In this document: piece after piece, positions 35,403-46,637 of the stretch
Layout: the number at the start of each line of letters is the position of its first letter
How positions within the stretch are numbered: position 1 is the first letter of the stretch
Assembly (NCBI GenBank): GCA_020350825.1
Contig: CP070724.1
Location: 2,213,095-2,277,094, forward strand
Direction of reading: 5' to 3'
DNA length: 64,000 bases
DNA from: Thermoplasmatales archaeon
GTDB lineage: Archaea; Thermoplasmatota; E2; DHVEG-1
The notes under the pieces: generated by a model
Database searches by the model: none
What the model was told of the DNA's origin: nothing
What the model saw: only the letters and a program-made list of their open reading frames with translations
Position numbers and translations under genes: made by a program

Positions 35403-36758
35403 TTATTCTGATTCTCCGTCTTTTAATTTTTTTATTTTAAGACCCTCCTCCACTATTTCTAATTTTTTATCAATTTCGTTGCAAATTCCCAGATTATCCC
35501 CCCAATTTGTATTCTCCTCACCTGTTTCTTGTCTAAACTCTGATTTTATCTGATTTTTTCTAGTGAGCATGCTAGAAGTAGATTCTAGACTTTCGCTATC
35601 CTGTTCTAATTTTTGTTGTAATTGTGATATGACGTTTATCCTTTGAATCACTTCTTGATTACTTTGATCAAGCTCCTTCTGCAATCTCTCCGCAGTTTTT
35701 GTATTTTCTAGTATAACGTTTTGTCTCTCTTCTAATTGTCCATTAATATTTTCGATTATATTGTTTCTTATCTTCAGGGATTCATTCAAAGTACTGATTT
35801 CATTTTCTTTTTCTTCAATTTCCAAATTTTTTAACCTTATTTCTTCATTTTTAGCCATCAGTTCTTTTCGGTCTTTCTCAAATAGCCTAGTTTTCTCATC
35901 TAAGCTTATTCTATTTTTTGTTAATTGATCTCTAATTTCACTAATTTCAAGATTTTTTCTCTGGATATCTTCTTCTTTTAATCTTAACTCCTTTCGTTTT
36001 GTTTCTAACTCTGCATTAAACCAATTTAACGCAGATTTATTTGCTTTTAGTTCTTTCTCTAATTCCTCATGTCCAATTTCTCGTGATCCAGTATCCATAT
36101 TATTTATGTCAATGTCTTCAAGTATTGTTTTAAGTTCAGTTTGTAATCGAGCCGTTTCATTTTGTATGTCTCTAAACTGTTGTTTTATAAGCATTATTTC
36201 TTCGATTCTCTCTAAATCTTCTTTACTTTTATTTAGATTATTTGGTAACTGAGATCTTGAAAATGCTTCATTTTCAGATTGTTGATTAATCAAACTCAAT
36301 TCTTTATGGTTACTTTCTAGATCTTCTTTTAATCTTTTTATTTCTTCTTCTTTATTGTGCAGGTCATCCTCCGTCATTTGTAACCTATGCTGTACTTCTT
36401 CAAATTCATTTTCTTTTCCAGATAAACTGGATTTTGTCCATTCAATCTCGTTGTTTTTCTCTTCCATCTCTTTTTGTAATCTCTCGACAGTTCCTGTTGT
36501 TTCTACAAGCACTATTTGTCTCTCTGCTAACTGTCCTTTAAGATCTTCGATTAACCTGTTCCGTGTCTCTAGATCCATATTCAATGATTCAATTTCCTCC
36601 TGTTTATTATTCATCTCTAAATGTAACTGGCCAATCTCCTGTATTTTATTCTCCAACTCTGATTCTTTATTTTTTAATTCAACAATTTTTTTTCCAAGTT
36701 CATCATTTCTAAACTCTTTCATTTTACGACCTTCTTTATTATAAGAACTACTTATCAT
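35403..36758 (-). CDS. Long coiled-coil protein
   Basis: The ATG at 36758 was chosen because GAGGAGG lies five bases upstream. The roughly 451-residue product is almost entirely coiled coil, with heptad patterns rich in Glu, Lys, Asn and Leu and repeated phrases such as NRLIEDLKGQLAERQIVLVETTGTVERLQKE (in part) and its later variant NNIIENINGQLEERQNVILENTKTAERLQKE (in part), showing internal duplication of about 265-residue spacing. No signal peptide or membrane segment is seen. It could be a structural or scaffold protein near the archaellum base or an SMC-like filament, but no family is assigned. It is convergent with the archaellin-like gene, six bases apart. Confidence 0.8.
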   Translation of the reverse strand: MISSSYNKEGRKMKEFRNDELGKKIVELKNKESELENKIQEIGQLHLEMNNKQEEIESLNMDLETRNRLIEDLKGQLAERQIVLVETTGTVERLQKEMEEKNNEIEWTKSSLSGKENEFEEVQHRLQMTEDDLHNKEEEIKRLKEDLESNHKELSLINQQSENEAFSRSQLPNNLNKSKEDLERIEEIMLIKQQFRDIQNETARLQTELKTILEDIDINNMDTGSREIGHEELEKELKANKSALNWFNAELETKRKELRLKEEDIQRKNLEISEIRDQLTKNRISLDEKTRLFEKDRKELMAKNEEIRLKNLEIEEKENEISTLNESLKIRNNIIENINGQLEERQNVILENTKTAERLQKELDQSNQEVIQRINVISQLQQKLEQDSESLESTSSMLTRKNQIKSEFRQETGEENTNWGDNLGICNEIDKKLEIVEEGLKIKKLKDGESE

Positions 36759-36967
36759 GTAATCCTCCTCAACCCAGGTATACATGATAATTTTATTAGA
36801 GAAGTGTATGATAATAATATGTAAACATACTATTAATCTTTTTTAACTTTTCGTCTATCCAACCATTCAGTAGCAATTATTAGTTGTTAATTTTCTAGAT
36901 TTTATTCTTGTAGATAAAGGAACATTTATAAACAAACTTTTTATTATAACCACCATCTGGAGGGTAG

Positions 36968-39900
36968 ATGGGGATTATTTCAGCATTCTCAGGGAAATTT
37001 ATAACAAGTAATAAGAGACATAAAAAAGAAAAATCAGATAGTCATATCTATCAAAATTTAGATTATATTTTATCTGACAAAAATACCTTAGTTCATATAG
37101 ACGACATTGATTATCTTGTTGATAGTGCTATAATTAAAAAGAGGGCTTCTTCTTATGTTGGAGGAGTTAAAAATAATTGCTCTTCAGGATGGTTGTTTAG
37201 ACGGGGAGGAAATAGAAAAGCTCACGATATTGTCAACAAATTAATTGTACGAAAGGTAATCTCTGTATTGTTATCGGTTCTCTTGGTCTTTGTTGCTATT
37301 ACCTCTGCATCTATACTCTCTTCCCAAAGCGGTTCTAGTATAGATGTTCTTTCTATTTCTATTAGCCCTGAAAATGTTTATAATAATGATTCTGTGTTTG
37401 TGAATGTGACTATACCTAATGCGTATAATATTACATCTGTATCTGCTGATATGGCAGATGTTGAGATTATTGATTTGTTGCTTGTTGATAATACTACGTC
37501 GTTGCATTTGTGGCAGAGTGTTTGGTTTGTTCATGATGTTACACCTGGTGAGCATATTGTAACGATTACAGGTTTAGATATGAATAATACGCCTTACTCT
37601 GCTAGGGTGAGATGGAGTGTTCTACCTGAAGATAGTCCTATTGATAACCAGTCCTCTGAGCTAGAGATAAATGAAACAATTGTTTCTGTAGGTTTGAATC
37701 TTACATTAGGAGTTGATAAGAACTCTTATGTTATTAATGAAACAGTTACTATCTTTGGTGTAGTTACTTATAATGATTCATTGATAAATACACCTGTTGA
37801 TCTATTGATAGTTGGTCCAGATTTGAATTTGTCTGCTGGTTTAAATGCTTTGGATAATAGATTTGATTATGAGTTTGTTCCAGTGGTTGTCGGTAGTTAT
37901 ACGGTTCGGGCTACGGTATCTTATTTAAATGAGACAGTTCAAGAAGAGGTTTTATTTGATGTTCTGGATATAACTGTTGAGAATGTTTCTGTTGAGTTAA
38001 GTCTTACATTGCAGAGTGATAAGGATGTTTATGCTGTTAATGAAACTGTGTTGATTAATGGGATTATTTCGTATAATAATTCTTTTATAAATACATCTGT
38101 TAGTCTTTTGGTAGATGGTCTTGACTATAATTTAAGTGAAAATTTAAATGCAACTTACGGAGAATTTAGTTATCAATTTATACCGTCCGAAATAGGTAAT
38201 TATATCGTTCAAGTTAAAGTGTCATATGAGAATGAGACTGTAACAGAAGAGGTAGATTTTTATGTTTGGATTACGCCTCCAAATATTACAGTAGAAGCTT
38301 CTGAGTTATATATTTGGGATGATACAGATAATGAGACTAAGTATGTGGGTGATATGGTTACGTTCTATACTAACTATACTAACGATAATTTGAGTATTTT
38401 GAATGCATCATGTCTGATATCATTTAATGTCGGAGAATGGACTGAATCAACAGTAATGAATTATACTAATGGGTTGTATGTTTACAGCAGGACTTTTGAT
38501 ATAGTTGGAATCCATCAGTTTAGGGTGTGGTGTTCTGCTGCGGGGTATGAGAATAAGACTGCGGTTGATGAGATTGTTGTATCTGAGGTTGTTAGTAATG
38601 TTTCTGAGGTTTCTATTATTGATCTGAAGGAAGATGAATATGTTTATGTGGTACCTGGTACTAGTTTCTATGTGGAAAGAACTATCAATGGACCAAATGG
38701 GATAAGTGCTGTTTTTGCTCCTCTGTTCTCTGATGGCTTAACCATTGAGAAATTTGAGATTATTAAAGGTGGTCTTGCTACTGGTCAGGCTTTAGAAATT
38801 GTGAGAGATGTTACCCCTCAGGTGTTTGCTGCTGATAAGGGTGTGTCTATTGTTGAGAGAAGGATTGATAATTTACGTGATAGTTTGCCAGCAAATGTTA
38901 AACAGTTGAATCGTGTTTCTTATTCTGAGTCATTTGGTTTAAATGGACCAGTAACTGTTAGAGTTTGGTTTAAAACTCCTAGTTGGGAAGAGATTAAATC
39001 TGGTGTTGTACCTTCTTCTGGCCACATTAGTTACCTAACTTTTACTGGTAATAGTTTTGATTTTGAAGATAGTACATGGTGGAATGCAAACTGGGGCAAC
39101 CGTAAGCTTATCACTATTAATTCTTCTCAGGTTAATACTGATCTCACCAACTTTCCGATACTTGTCTATAATTCTTCCGATAGCGATCTCGCGACTCATG
39201 CACAATCAGATGGTGATGATATCGCATTCGTCTTGTATAGTGATAATACTACGCAGCTCAATCATGAGATTGAGAACTATACTGCGAGTGGTCAAATTGT
39301 AGCATGGGTGAACGTCACCAGACTCAGCAGCAGTAGTGATACGAAGATCTGGATGTACTATAACAACAGTGGTTGCAGTAGTCAGGAGAATGTAATAGGA
39401 ACCTGGAATAGCGGTTATAAGGGTGTATGGCATCTAGCTGAGACCCCATCAGGAGCTGATGATATTAAGGACAGTACTGGAACCTACAACGGCACGAGTC
39501 AAGATATGGAGTCTACTGACCAGGTGACTGGTCAAGTCAATGGGTGCTTGCTTTTTGATGGAAATGGTGAATATGTTCTTATGCCTGATAGTTCCGATTG
39601 GACTTTATCATCTAATTTAAATTGGACGTTAGAGGGTTGGTTTAACCTTAGTGTATTGCCAGGTGGTAGCGATTGGGATAATATGATAGGAACCCCCAGT
39701 GATGTTTATTGTTTTGAATTTAATGAAGACGGTGGTGACACAACTTTGAATTGGTGGGATGGTATTTCGGACCATGAGTCATCTGGGCAAAGTAGCATAT
39801 CAACAAATGAATTTCATTATGGCGTATTAGTTCTAGATTTTGGCGTCACCAGCGGTTCGAGATGGTACTTAGACGGTTCCTCGTTAGGAACTTTCACAGC

Positions 39901-42900
39901 AGAAAATAGAGATGTAAATCCCACTGGACTGACAATAAGTGGAGAGTCTGCTTCTACTTATTTCACAGGAAATCTAGATGAAATTCGTTTCTCAAACGTA
40001 CTTAGGAATGCCAGTTGGATTAACACAGCTTATAATACTGTGAATAACTGTTCAAGCACGTTCCTTAGTTTTGAAAGCGAAGAAACATTCGAGATAAACA
40101 CATCAGTTGATACAATTATACCTTACAATGTAATTGTTTCTCCAAAAACCATTACTGCTGCTGGTTCCACCGGATTAGATAACGTTACACTATGGTACAG
40201 ATACACTTCTAATAATTCTACATGGTGGAACAATAACTGGGATAAACGAAAACTAATTAATATCACTAGCGTGAACGCGTCGACAACTCTAACATATTTC
40301 CCTGTGCTGATTAATATTACAAAAGAGACATCTATGCAGCCTGATTATGATGATCTAAGATTCATAGACTATAGCGATAATACTACAATGCTGAATTATG
40401 AAATCGAGAATACTACCGGGAGTTATGTTTTAGTATGGGTGAATTGCACATTATATGGTTCCATTATAAAAATCTGGATGTATTATGGAAATGATGCTTC
40501 AACATCTGGAGAAAATCCAAATAGTGTTTGGAATAGCGACTATGTGGGAGTTTGGCACCTTAAGGAAAATCCTGGTCCTGGTGGGACAGGAGATATTAAG
40601 GATTCTACAGCTAATAGCAATAATGGTACAGCTGCTGCTGAAATGACTTCTGATGATCAAGTACCTGGTCAGATTGATGGTAGTGTAGATTTTGATGGTA
40701 GTAACGACTATATATCTATATCAGATCCTGGGACAGGAAGTGTTTTAGACTTTGATACAAGTGATAACATAACTCTTTCCGTCTGGATTAAACCTACTAG
40801 TTTGCCTAGTTTTGGGGTAATTTTTAATAAAAACCCATATGGAAATATGAATTATGGATTACAAACTGAAGGACAGAAATTAAACTTCTATTATCGAAAC
40901 TCTGGTGACACCTCTTGGCACATCTATCAAACAGATAGTAATGTATTCTCTGCTGGAAATTGGTATTATTTAACATTTATTTATACATTCGGCACTGGAA
41001 ACTCCGCGAAAATTTATGTTAACAGTAACGAAGAAGCATCGAGTTGGACCAGTGGCAATGGTAACGATGATCCTCTCTTAGCTAACGATCCTTTGTGGTT
41101 TGGAGCTGATGATAATTCACCACCTGGTTCACCTGATGAGGAGTGGAATGGCATTATTGATGAGATTCGAATATCAAATAATATAAGAAGTGAAGATTGG
41201 ATTAATCAAAGCTATCAGCTTATAATAAATCAAGTAAGCTATATCGAGTTTGACAGTGAAGAAGCAGTAGGATGGCAAAAATGGATTGATATCAGTAATC
41301 CTGATACGGCAATCCCTTGGAATTGGACCTACGACTTCCCAAATGGTACTGGTTATTATGAATTCTATAGTATAGGAAATAAATCAGGAACATCTACCGA
41401 AACATCTCCAGATAATGCTGATGCAATATGTTATTATAATCCACTAGGGAGCTCACCTTCAATATCACTCATAAATCCCACTCCTAATGGCACAACCGAT
41501 GTAAGTCAGCAGCCTAATTGTAAGATATGGGCTAATGATAGCAACGGGGATACACTTAACGTTTATTGGTATGAAAATACAACTGGAAGCTGGATTCTAA
41601 GAAATATTAATAGTAGTGTGAGCGCAGATTCTATTGTTAGCTATACATTTACAGAATTCAATAACTATTCTACTACTTATTGGTGGAAGATTGCAGTCAA
41701 TGACAGCATATGGAACACTACCGCCGTGTATCATTTTACAACTGAACCAATACTTACCTCAGTTGATAAAATTGCTCCATATAATCAATCAACTTTTTCA
41801 TTAACTATTAATTCAACTGGGAATACAGATTTAGATAACGTATCATTATATTATCGCTGGAGTAATGATAATAGTAGTTGGGATGTATCATTCAAAAATT
41901 GGTGGAATAGCAACTGGGGTAAAAGAAAGCTGATAACCGTTAACTCAAGCCAAATTAGTACAGATTTAACAAACTTTCCAATGTTAGTCTATAGATCATC
42001 TGATAGTGACTTATCTAACTCTGCACAATCTGATGGTGATGACATTATATTTGTACTATATTCAGATAACACCACATATCTTAACCATGAAATTGGTTTA
42101 TATAATAATTCAACCGGAGAACTAGCAGCATGGGTAAATGTAACAAGTTTAAGTAGCAGTGTTGATACTAAAATATGGATGTACTACAATAACAGTGCAT
42201 GTAGTAGTCAAGAAAATGTCTCAGGCACCTGGGATTCCAATTACGAAATCATATGGCATTTACAAGATGAGGGAAATGGCACTACTGATGAATATAAAGA
42301 TAGTTCGAGTAATTCTTGTCATGGAACAGGTGGAAAAGATGATGATAGTGGTGGAGTTGGTAATGCATCTGAGACACCTGATAGAGTGACTGGTAAATTT
42401 GGTTATGCTCAAGATTTCAATGTCGATGGTGCTACTGGTGATAGGATCTCTTCTCAGAATCTTAGTAGTGTTTGGAGTGCTGTCACAGGTTCTATCTGGA
42501 TTTATGGTAATGCTGCTGGTGATGACAGGATTTGGGGTAAATCATGGGGTGGAGGTTTAACAGATAATACAATCTTAATGAGATGTATTGGAACTGGTGC
42601 AAGCACATTAGGTGCCCGTTTCAGAACAGATACATCTAGTACAACTGGTTATCAGCCAGCTTCGATGGAAAATAACCAATGGATTTACATGGTTTTAACG
42701 TGGGATGGCTCAGATGACGATACAGTAAGAATTTATAAGAATGGAGTTTTACAGGGATCAGGTCTTACTGTCTCCGGTAGTACTTTATATGGCAGTCCAC
42801 CTCATGAGTTTTTCACATTAGGTAATGTTGGAGATGGTGCTGAAAATCGTTGTTTCGATGGTTATATTCAAGAGGCAAGGATGTCTTCTATTCGCAGAAA

Positions 42901-45900
42901 TATTAGTTGGATTAATACAGAGTATAATAATCAGAATAATCCTACAACCTTCCTTGATTTTGATAATGAAGAATCATATACAAAAGAAGATACATGGAAT
43001 TTTTACGAAACTGATCTAGCAAGCCCATGGAATTGGAGTTTTAATTTCCCAAATGGTACTGGTTATTATGAATTCTATAGTATAGGAAATAAATCAGGAA
43101 CACCGAACGAAACAGCTCCAGATAATGCTGATGCACGATGTTATAATAACCTAACTACTATGGTTGATCCAATAACTCCCTACAATCGAACTACATCACC
43201 TTTAACGATAACAGCAAATGGAAATAGTGATTTTGATAATGTTACATTATATTACAGATGGAGCCAAGACAATATCACATGGAAGATGGGATCAGAAAAA
43301 ATAAATTGGTCGTCTGAACTATTAACTAATTCAAACTTTGAAACAGGGAATACAACAGGATGGACAAATTGGGGAGGAGGTACAATGACAGTTGGTACAG
43401 ATTGTCCATACGGTTCTCAGGGTCCTGATGGTACTTATTATGCATACTGGTTACAAAACAATTGGGATTTAAATTCTTACGCCTACCAGAATGTAAGCTT
43501 AGATAGTTACGCGGCACGTATTGATGCTGGCCAGGCGAAAATTAATGTAACTGGTTGGTTTGTCTCTGATGAATATAACGCAGGTCCACCTCCTTATGAC
43601 GAATCATTCATGAATGTCAGGTTTTATAATGCAACTAATGAAAATATGAGTGGTTGTTGGTATGAATCCGGTGGGACAAACCCCGTATCCCAAGGAAGCG
43701 GAAACAATCTTAACTCCTGGACTCAATATGGGATTACAAATTATACAATACCTGTCGGAGCACGAAAAGTACAGATTAGATTCCTTTGTTGGGAATACGA
43801 CCCATCAGGTCCAACTTTTTGGGATTCTGGTTCAGCAGAAAATTTTTCTGTAACAGTTGGAATTGAAGATTATAATTGGACTGAGTTTGGAATAGATTCG
43901 AGTTACCCTTGGAGCTGGAACTTTAACTTCCCAAATGGTACTGGATATTATGAATTCTACAGTATAGGAAATAAATCAGGTTGGCCAAATGAAACAAAAC
44001 CAGATAATTCTGATGCTTTATGTAAATACAACAGACAGTCAACAATTACCAATGAAGGCCCTACTAACCAAAGTATAGGGATACCACTTACACCACAGAT
44101 GAATATAACTGTGATCGACATAGATGGGTGGACTATGAATGTCACATGGTACAGTAATAGTAGTGGTACTTGGCAGGTTTTTGGAACTAATTCCAGTGTT
44201 GTCAACGGAACTTACCACCAAACAAACACAAACTTTAGCAAGACTGGAAAAACTTACTGGTGGTATGTCACTGTTAATGACGGACTAGATATTAATACCA
44301 GTGCAATCTTCCATTTCACTACAACAGAAACTGCACCACCACAAGTAACCACCAATTCATCAACTGGTGTTGAAGAAAACAACGCAACATTATGGGGATA
44401 TCTTTACGATGAGGGAGGAGAATCTTGTACTGGAAGATTTGAATATGGAACAACTACAAGTTATGGAACCAACACAACAAATCAAACGATATCAGAAGGA
44501 GAAGAATTCTCTGTAGGGATTAGTGGACTGAGTAATGGTACATTATATTACTATCGAGCATATGCCAACAATACTATTGGCTCAGATACTGGTAGTAATA
44601 TGACGTTTTTGACGAAACCACAACCACCAACAAGCCTCACGGCTCAAATGAACAACAGCAACACCATTTACCTAAAATGGACCGCTGGAAACGGAGCAAA
44701 CATTACCTACATAGAACGAAATACTACAAGCAATTGGGCTCGTGGAGAGGGTACCATGGTGTATAACAGTACCACCTCTTTATATGAAAATTCAGGGTTA
44801 ACTGAGGGAACCACATATTATTACCAAGCATGGAGCTATACTAACTGGACTGCTGGAGGTTCTACACTTCATCAATGGTCAGATGATAATGCCAGTGCAA
44901 GCAATAAAACCAATAATAATCCAACAATAGAGGTTATATCTCCAGCTAACGAATCAACTGGTATAAGCCTGCAACCAACTTGTCAGATCTGGGTAAATGA
45001 TACCGATAGTGATACACTAGATGTTTATTGGTATGAGAACTCAACAGAGTCTTGGGTACTTAATCAGATCAATAATAGTGTAACAGCAAATTCTACATTA
45101 AGCTGGACGTTTTCCCAGGCAAGTAACTATGGTATTATATACTGGTGGAAGGTTGCAATCAACGACAGCATAGACAACACCACTGCTTGGTTTTATTTTA
45201 CCACTGAATCCTTGAATACTTCAGTTAATACAATAACTCCCTATGAAGTTATAACAGCGCCATTAACTATAACTGCAACTAACAACACACCAACAGATAA
45301 TGTAACTTTATATTATCGATGGAGCAAAGATAATATTACCTGGAGTCCAACCTATGATACAATAACAATTGATAATACTGCTTCTGAAACAGATAATACA
45401 GGTGCTACTTCAATGAATTGGACACACACAGTAAGTAGTGGCCTTAACAACAGTATATTAATTGTTTGTGCAAATATAGAAGATGATGATGCAGGCAATA
45501 ATTATTTTGTAGAAAGTGCTGATTTCAACGGTGATGCCCTTACCCGTGCGGTAAGAGTAGCAGCAGATGAAGGATACACAGCTATAAGTGAAATATGGTA
45601 TTTACTCAGTCCAGATGCAGGTAGCCATACAATTACAGTAAATTTTTCAATAGCAGTAAATAATGCATTAGGTGGATCAGTAAGCTTCTCAAATGTAAAT
45701 CAATCAACACCAGTTTACACAAACACAAGTACAGATACTGGTAATCCAACAGGTCTAGCAACTGGTATAACCACCGATGTTGCCAATTCATTGATTATAG
45801 ATGTCGCAACAGATGGACAAGGCACCCATGCATACAGCTATGGAAATGGTCAAAACCAGTTTTATAATGTTCCAGGAAACACGCATGAGGGTGCAGGCAG

Positions 45901-46585
45901 CTATAGAATACCTAGTGGCACTGGAGGTTTTACTATGTATACAAATCTAAGTAGTGCCTCTAATCGAATGAGCCAGGTTGTTGCCACTTGGATACCATCA
46001 AGTACAATGATTAATTGTACAAATTGGGCTGTATGGAATGATGCAACTAATCCCGATACAGTAAGTCCTTGGAGCTGGAATTTTAATTTCCCTAACAGCA
46101 CTGGTTATTATGAGTTTTACAGCATGGGGAAAAAAACAGGGTCATCTGATGAAACACCATCAGGAACTGCTGATGCAATATGTCATTGGATTGAGAACAC
46201 AACAATAAATGTCAAACCTTCAGAGTGGAACCAAGGAGATGTACTAATGGGTAGCTCTAATGCCACCACAGGTTTTTATTTCAATCTTTCACACGAAGGG
46301 AACCTTCAACTCAATGTTTTAATCAAAGCAAGCAACGCTACAAATACCACTACTGGGGCTGAATGGAAACTCAACCTAACCCCTGGACATGATGACTTTA
46401 GCGTTCAATATAACAAAAGCGGTGGTGGCACCTGGACGAATATTAACACTACATTTGACACGTTTGTCATAAACCTAAATATTGATGCTTGGAAGACTTT
46501 TGATTTAAACTTGATTATGGCTACCTCAACATCTAAAAATGACCCATTATCCTTTACTATCACATTTAAATCTATAGTATCATAA
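36968..46585 (+). CDS. Giant modular surface protein (DUF2341/LamG-like, 3205 aa)
   Basis: One of the largest genes to be expected in such a genome. A cytoplasmic N-terminus of about 97 residues (including DDIDYLVDSAIIKKRASS) is followed by a membrane helix (VISVLLSVLLVFVAITSASI). Outside come Ig-like domains, the PGTSFYVERTINGP domain, then three DUF2341 + LamG-like pairs (starting near residues 702, 1084 and 1644), four modules with GYYEFYSIG or GYYEFYSMG, a CBM-like domain near 2113, Fn3-like domains (about 2360-2650) and a C-terminal beta domain (NVKPSEWNQGDVLMGSS). N-glycosylation sites are dense. GGAGG lies four bases before the ATG. It is a paralogue of the 2133-residue protein. A role in adhesion or polysaccharide binding is likely from LamG folds but unproven. 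Confidence 0.88.
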   Translation: MGIISAFSGKFITSNKRHKKEKSDSHIYQNLDYILSDKNTLVHIDDIDYLVDSAIIKKRASSYVGGVKNNCSSGWLFRRGGNRKAHDIVNKLIVRKVISVLLSVLLVFVAITSASILSSQSGSSIDVLSISISPENVYNNDSVFVNVTIPNAYNITSVSADMADVEIIDLLLVDNTTSLHLWQSVWFVHDVTPGEHIVTITGLDMNNTPYSARVRWSVLPEDSPIDNQSSELEINETIVSVGLNLTLGVDKNSYVINETVTIFGVVTYNDSLINTPVDLLIVGPDLNLSAGLNALDNRFDYEFVPVVVGSYTVRATVSYLNETVQEEVLFDVLDITVENVSVELSLTLQSDKDVYAVNETVLINGIISYNNSFINTSVSLLVDGLDYNLSENLNATYGEFSYQFIPSEIGNYIVQVKVSYENETVTEEVDFYVWITPPNITVEASELYIWDDTDNETKYVGDMVTFYTNYTNDNLSILNASCLISFNVGEWTESTVMNYTNGLYVYSRTFDIVGIHQFRVWCSAAGYENKTAVDEIVVSEVVSNVSEVSIIDLKEDEYVYVVPGTSFYVERTINGPNGISAVFAPLFSDGLTIEKFEIIKGGLATGQALEIVRDVTPQVFAADKGVSIVERRIDNLRDSLPANVKQLNRVSYSESFGLNGPVTVRVWFKTPSWEEIKSGVVPSSGHISYLTFTGNSFDFEDSTWWNANWGNRKLITINSSQVNTDLTNFPILVYNSSDSDLATHAQSDGDDIAFVLYSDNTTQLNHEIENYTASGQIVAWVNVTRLSSSSDTKIWMYYNNSGCSSQENVIGTWNSGYKGVWHLAETPSGADDIKDSTGTYNGTSQDMESTDQVTGQVNGCLLFDGNGEYVLMPDSSDWTLSSNLNWTLEGWFNLSVLPGGSDWDNMIGTPSDVYCFEFNEDGGDTTLNWWDGISDHESSGQSSISTNEFHYGVLVLDFGVTSGSRWYLDGSSLGTFTAENRDVNPTGLTISGESASTYFTGNLDEIRFSNVLRNASWINTAYNTVNNCSSTFLSFESEETFEINTSVDTIIPYNVIVSPKTITAAGSTGLDNVTLWYRYTSNNSTWWNNNWDKRKLINITSVNASTTLTYFPVLINITKETSMQPDYDDLRFIDYSDNTTMLNYEIENTTGSYVLVWVNCTLYGSIIKIWMYYGNDASTSGENPNSVWNSDYVGVWHLKENPGPGGTGDIKDSTANSNNGTAAAEMTSDDQVPGQIDGSVDFDGSNDYISISDPGTGSVLDFDTSDNITLSVWIKPTSLPSFGVIFNKNPYGNMNYGLQTEGQKLNFYYRNSGDTSWHIYQTDSNVFSAGNWYYLTFIYTFGTGNSAKIYVNSNEEASSWTSGNGNDDPLLANDPLWFGADDNSPPGSPDEEWNGIIDEIRISNNIRSEDWINQSYQLIINQVSYIEFDSEEAVGWQKWIDISNPDTAIPWNWTYDFPNGTGYYEFYSIGNKSGTSTETSPDNADAICYYNPLGSSPSISLINPTPNGTTDVSQQPNCKIWANDSNGDTLNVYWYENTTGSWILRNINSSVSADSIVSYTFTEFNNYSTTYWWKIAVNDSIWNTTAVYHFTTEPILTSVDKIAPYNQSTFSLTINSTGNTDLDNVSLYYRWSNDNSSWDVSFKNWWNSNWGKRKLITVNSSQISTDLTNFPMLVYRSSDSDLSNSAQSDGDDIIFVLYSDNTTYLNHEIGLYNNSTGELAAWVNVTSLSSSVDTKIWMYYNNSACSSQENVSGTWDSNYEIIWHLQDEGNGTTDEYKDSSSNSCHGTGGKDDDSGGVGNASETPDRVTGKFGYAQDFNVDGATGDRISSQNLSSVWSAVTGSIWIYGNAAGDDRIWGKSWGGGLTDNTILMRCIGTGASTLGARFRTDTSSTTGYQPASMENNQWIYMVLTWDGSDDDTVRIYKNGVLQGSGLTVSGSTLYGSPPHEFFTLGNVGDGAENRCFDGYIQEARMSSIRRNISWINTEYNNQNNPTTFLDFDNEESYTKEDTWNFYETDLASPWNWSFNFPNGTGYYEFYSIGNKSGTPNETAPDNADARCYNNLTTMVDPITPYNRTTSPLTITANGNSDFDNVTLYYRWSQDNITWKMGSEKINWSSELLTNSNFETGNTTGWTNWGGGTMTVGTDCPYGSQGPDGTYYAYWLQNNWDLNSYAYQNVSLDSYAARIDAGQAKINVTGWFVSDEYNAGPPPYDESFMNVRFYNATNENMSGCWYESGGTNPVSQGSGNNLNSWTQYGITNYTIPVGARKVQIRFLCWEYDPSGPTFWDSGSAENFSVTVGIEDYNWTEFGIDSSYPWSWNFNFPNGTGYYEFYSIGNKSGWPNETKPDNSDALCKYNRQSTITNEGPTNQSIGIPLTPQMNITVIDIDGWTMNVTWYSNSSGTWQVFGTNSSVVNGTYHQTNTNFSKTGKTYWWYVTVNDGLDINTSAIFHFTTTETAPPQVTTNSSTGVEENNATLWGYLYDEGGESCTGRFEYGTTTSYGTNTTNQTISEGEEFSVGISGLSNGTLYYYRAYANNTIGSDTGSNMTFLTKPQPPTSLTAQMNNSNTIYLKWTAGNGANITYIERNTTSNWARGEGTMVYNSTTSLYENSGLTEGTTYYYQAWSYTNWTAGGSTLHQWSDDNASASNKTNNNPTIEVISPANESTGISLQPTCQIWVNDTDSDTLDVYWYENSTESWVLNQINNSVTANSTLSWTFSQASNYGIIYWWKVAINDSIDNTTAWFYFTTESLNTSVNTITPYEVITAPLTITATNNTPTDNVTLYYRWSKDNITWSPTYDTITIDNTASETDNTGATSMNWTHTVSSGLNNSILIVCANIEDDDAGNNYFVESADFNGDALTRAVRVAADEGYTAISEIWYLLSPDAGSHTITVNFSIAVNNALGGSVSFSNVNQSTPVYTNTSTDTGNPTGLATGITTDVANSLIIDVATDGQGTHAYSYGNGQNQFYNVPGNTHEGAGSYRIPSGTGGFTMYTNLSSASNRMSQVVATWIPSSTMINCTNWAVWNDATNPDTVSPWSWNFNFPNSTGYYEFYSMGKKTGSSDETPSGTADAICHWIENTTINVKPSEWNQGDVLMGSSNATTGFYFNLSHEGNLQLNVLIKASNATNTTTGAEWKLNLTPGHDDFSVQYNKSGGGTWTNINTTFDTFVINLNIDAWKTFDLNLIMATSTSKNDPLSFTITFKSIVS
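41336..43102 (+). repeat. Identical 57-bp segments within the 3205-aa gene
   Basis: Positions 41336-41392 and 43046-43102 are the same 57 bases, encoding the FPNGTGYYEFYSIGNKSGT core of the repeated module. A third, slightly diverged copy starts near 43929. Such identity at silent sites indicates recent duplication or ongoing conversion. Confidence 0.85.
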
Positions 46586-46637
46586 ACATATGATTTGTAA
46601 TTATATAAAAAGAGAAATGATATCAGATAAATAAAAA

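Noticed and set aside
41336-43102. Spaced repeats considered as a CRISPR-like array
   Set aside because: Repeats are far apart, in frame inside a coding sequence and explained by protein modules.
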